The notes beneath the pieces are model-generated. The model saw only the letters and a program-made list of their open reading frames with translations. It was not told the DNA's origin and searched no databases. DNA of 5,324 nt, taken from contig JAGWRJ010000524.1 in NCBI GenBank assembly GCA_028869725.1, positions 1-5,324 on the forward strand, in the 5' to 3' direction. How positions within the stretch are numbered: the stretch's first letter is position 1; every line of letters starts with the position of its first letter. A program made the position numbers and the translations under genes. This stretch comes from Alphaproteobacteria bacterium (GTDB lineage Bacteria > Pseudomonadota > Alphaproteobacteria > Micropepsales > Micropepsaceae). Shown here one piece after another: positions 5,096-5,324 of the stretch.

Positions 5096-5324
5096 TGGTC
5101 ACAGTTGCGTTCTATTACGATTTTGGTAGTCCCAATGCCTATCTTGTCCACCGTGTGCTGCCCCAACTTGAGGCGCGGACGAAGGTGCATATCACCTATG
5201 TGCCAATCCTGCTTGGCGGTCTGTTCAAGCTGACCGGCAACCAGGCTCCGGGAGTCGCCTTCGCGCACATCAAGGGCAAGCTCGCCTATGAGCAGCTGGA
5301 ATTCGAGCGCTTCCGCGAGCGTCA
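5095..5324 (+). CDS. 2-hydroxychromene-2-carboxylate isomerase-like (DsbA/GST-kappa family), N-terminal part
   Basis: The first 76 codons are present and the gene runs off the right edge. The N-terminus FYYDFGSPNAYLVHR matches the DsbA-like thioredoxin fold of 2-hydroxychromene-2-carboxylate isomerases and kappa-class glutathione transferases. S12 stands where these enzymes have the glutathione-activating Ser (Ser11 of the Pseudomonas naphthalene enzyme). VPILLGGLFKLTGNQAP (about 40-56) is the family's next conserved block. Family members isomerise chromene carboxylates in naphthalene-type degradation, but many chromosomal copies have no proven substrate. The ATG shares its A with the SDR stop (TGATG), and GGAGA (5083-5087) precedes it, so it should be translated together with the SDR-fold gene. 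The all-alpha domain lies outside the window. Confidence 0.88.
   Translation, partial: MVTVAFYYDFGSPNAYLVHRVLPQLEARTKVHITYVPILLGGLFKLTGNQAPGVAFAHIKGKLAYEQLEFERFRER

Overview
The window looks like chromosomal DNA from a GC-rich Gram-negative bacterium, most likely an alphaproteobacterium. The pointers are high GC in third codon positions, a short TrmH-like RNA methyltransferase of a type I associate with Alphaproteobacteria, and an exported DUF6491-like protein of a kind I recall mainly from Caulobacter/sphingomonad-type and Xanthomonas-type genomes. The lineage is inferred from protein flavour, not from a marker gene. I see no insertion sequences, phage genes, CRISPR array, tRNA or rRNA.

Layout, left to right: (1) bases 1-174, minus strand: the N-terminal 58 codons of a zinc-independent NADPH:quinone oxidoreductase-like protein, cut by the window edge. 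(2) 328-744, plus: a small secreted four-cysteine protein. (3) 730-1752, minus: an asparaginase of the Rhizobium etli AnsA (Asparaginase_II) family whose stop overlaps the stop of gene 2 by 15 bp. (4) 1872-2414, plus, divergent from gene 3: a SPOUT/TrmH-family RNA methyltransferase. (5, 6) 2520-3275 and 3278-4081, plus: an ABC ATPase and an ABC-2 permease two bases apart, a complete YadG/YadH-type exporter followed by a candidate terminator at 4132-4156. (7) 4358-5095, plus: an SDR-fold protein behind a good promoter (TTGACA, 18 bp, TACAAA) and a strong ribosome binding site. (8) from 5095, plus: the N-terminus of a 2-hydroxychromene-2-carboxylate isomerase/GST-kappa-like protein, coupled to gene 7 by a TGATG stop-start overlap and cut by the right edge.

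The genes form several independent units: one secreted protein, one asparagine-hydrolysing enzyme, one RNA-modifying enzyme, one two-gene exporter, and an SDR/isomerase operon. The last is the most interesting unit. The SDR-fold protein has lost the Asn, Ser and Tyr of the classical SDR tetrad and keeps only Lys, yet it is co-translated with an isomerase related to glutathione-dependent aromatic or xenobiotic enzymes. Its promoter carries two TCGCGAA repeats 22 bp apart. I found no convincing evidence of a wholly new multi-gene system here.
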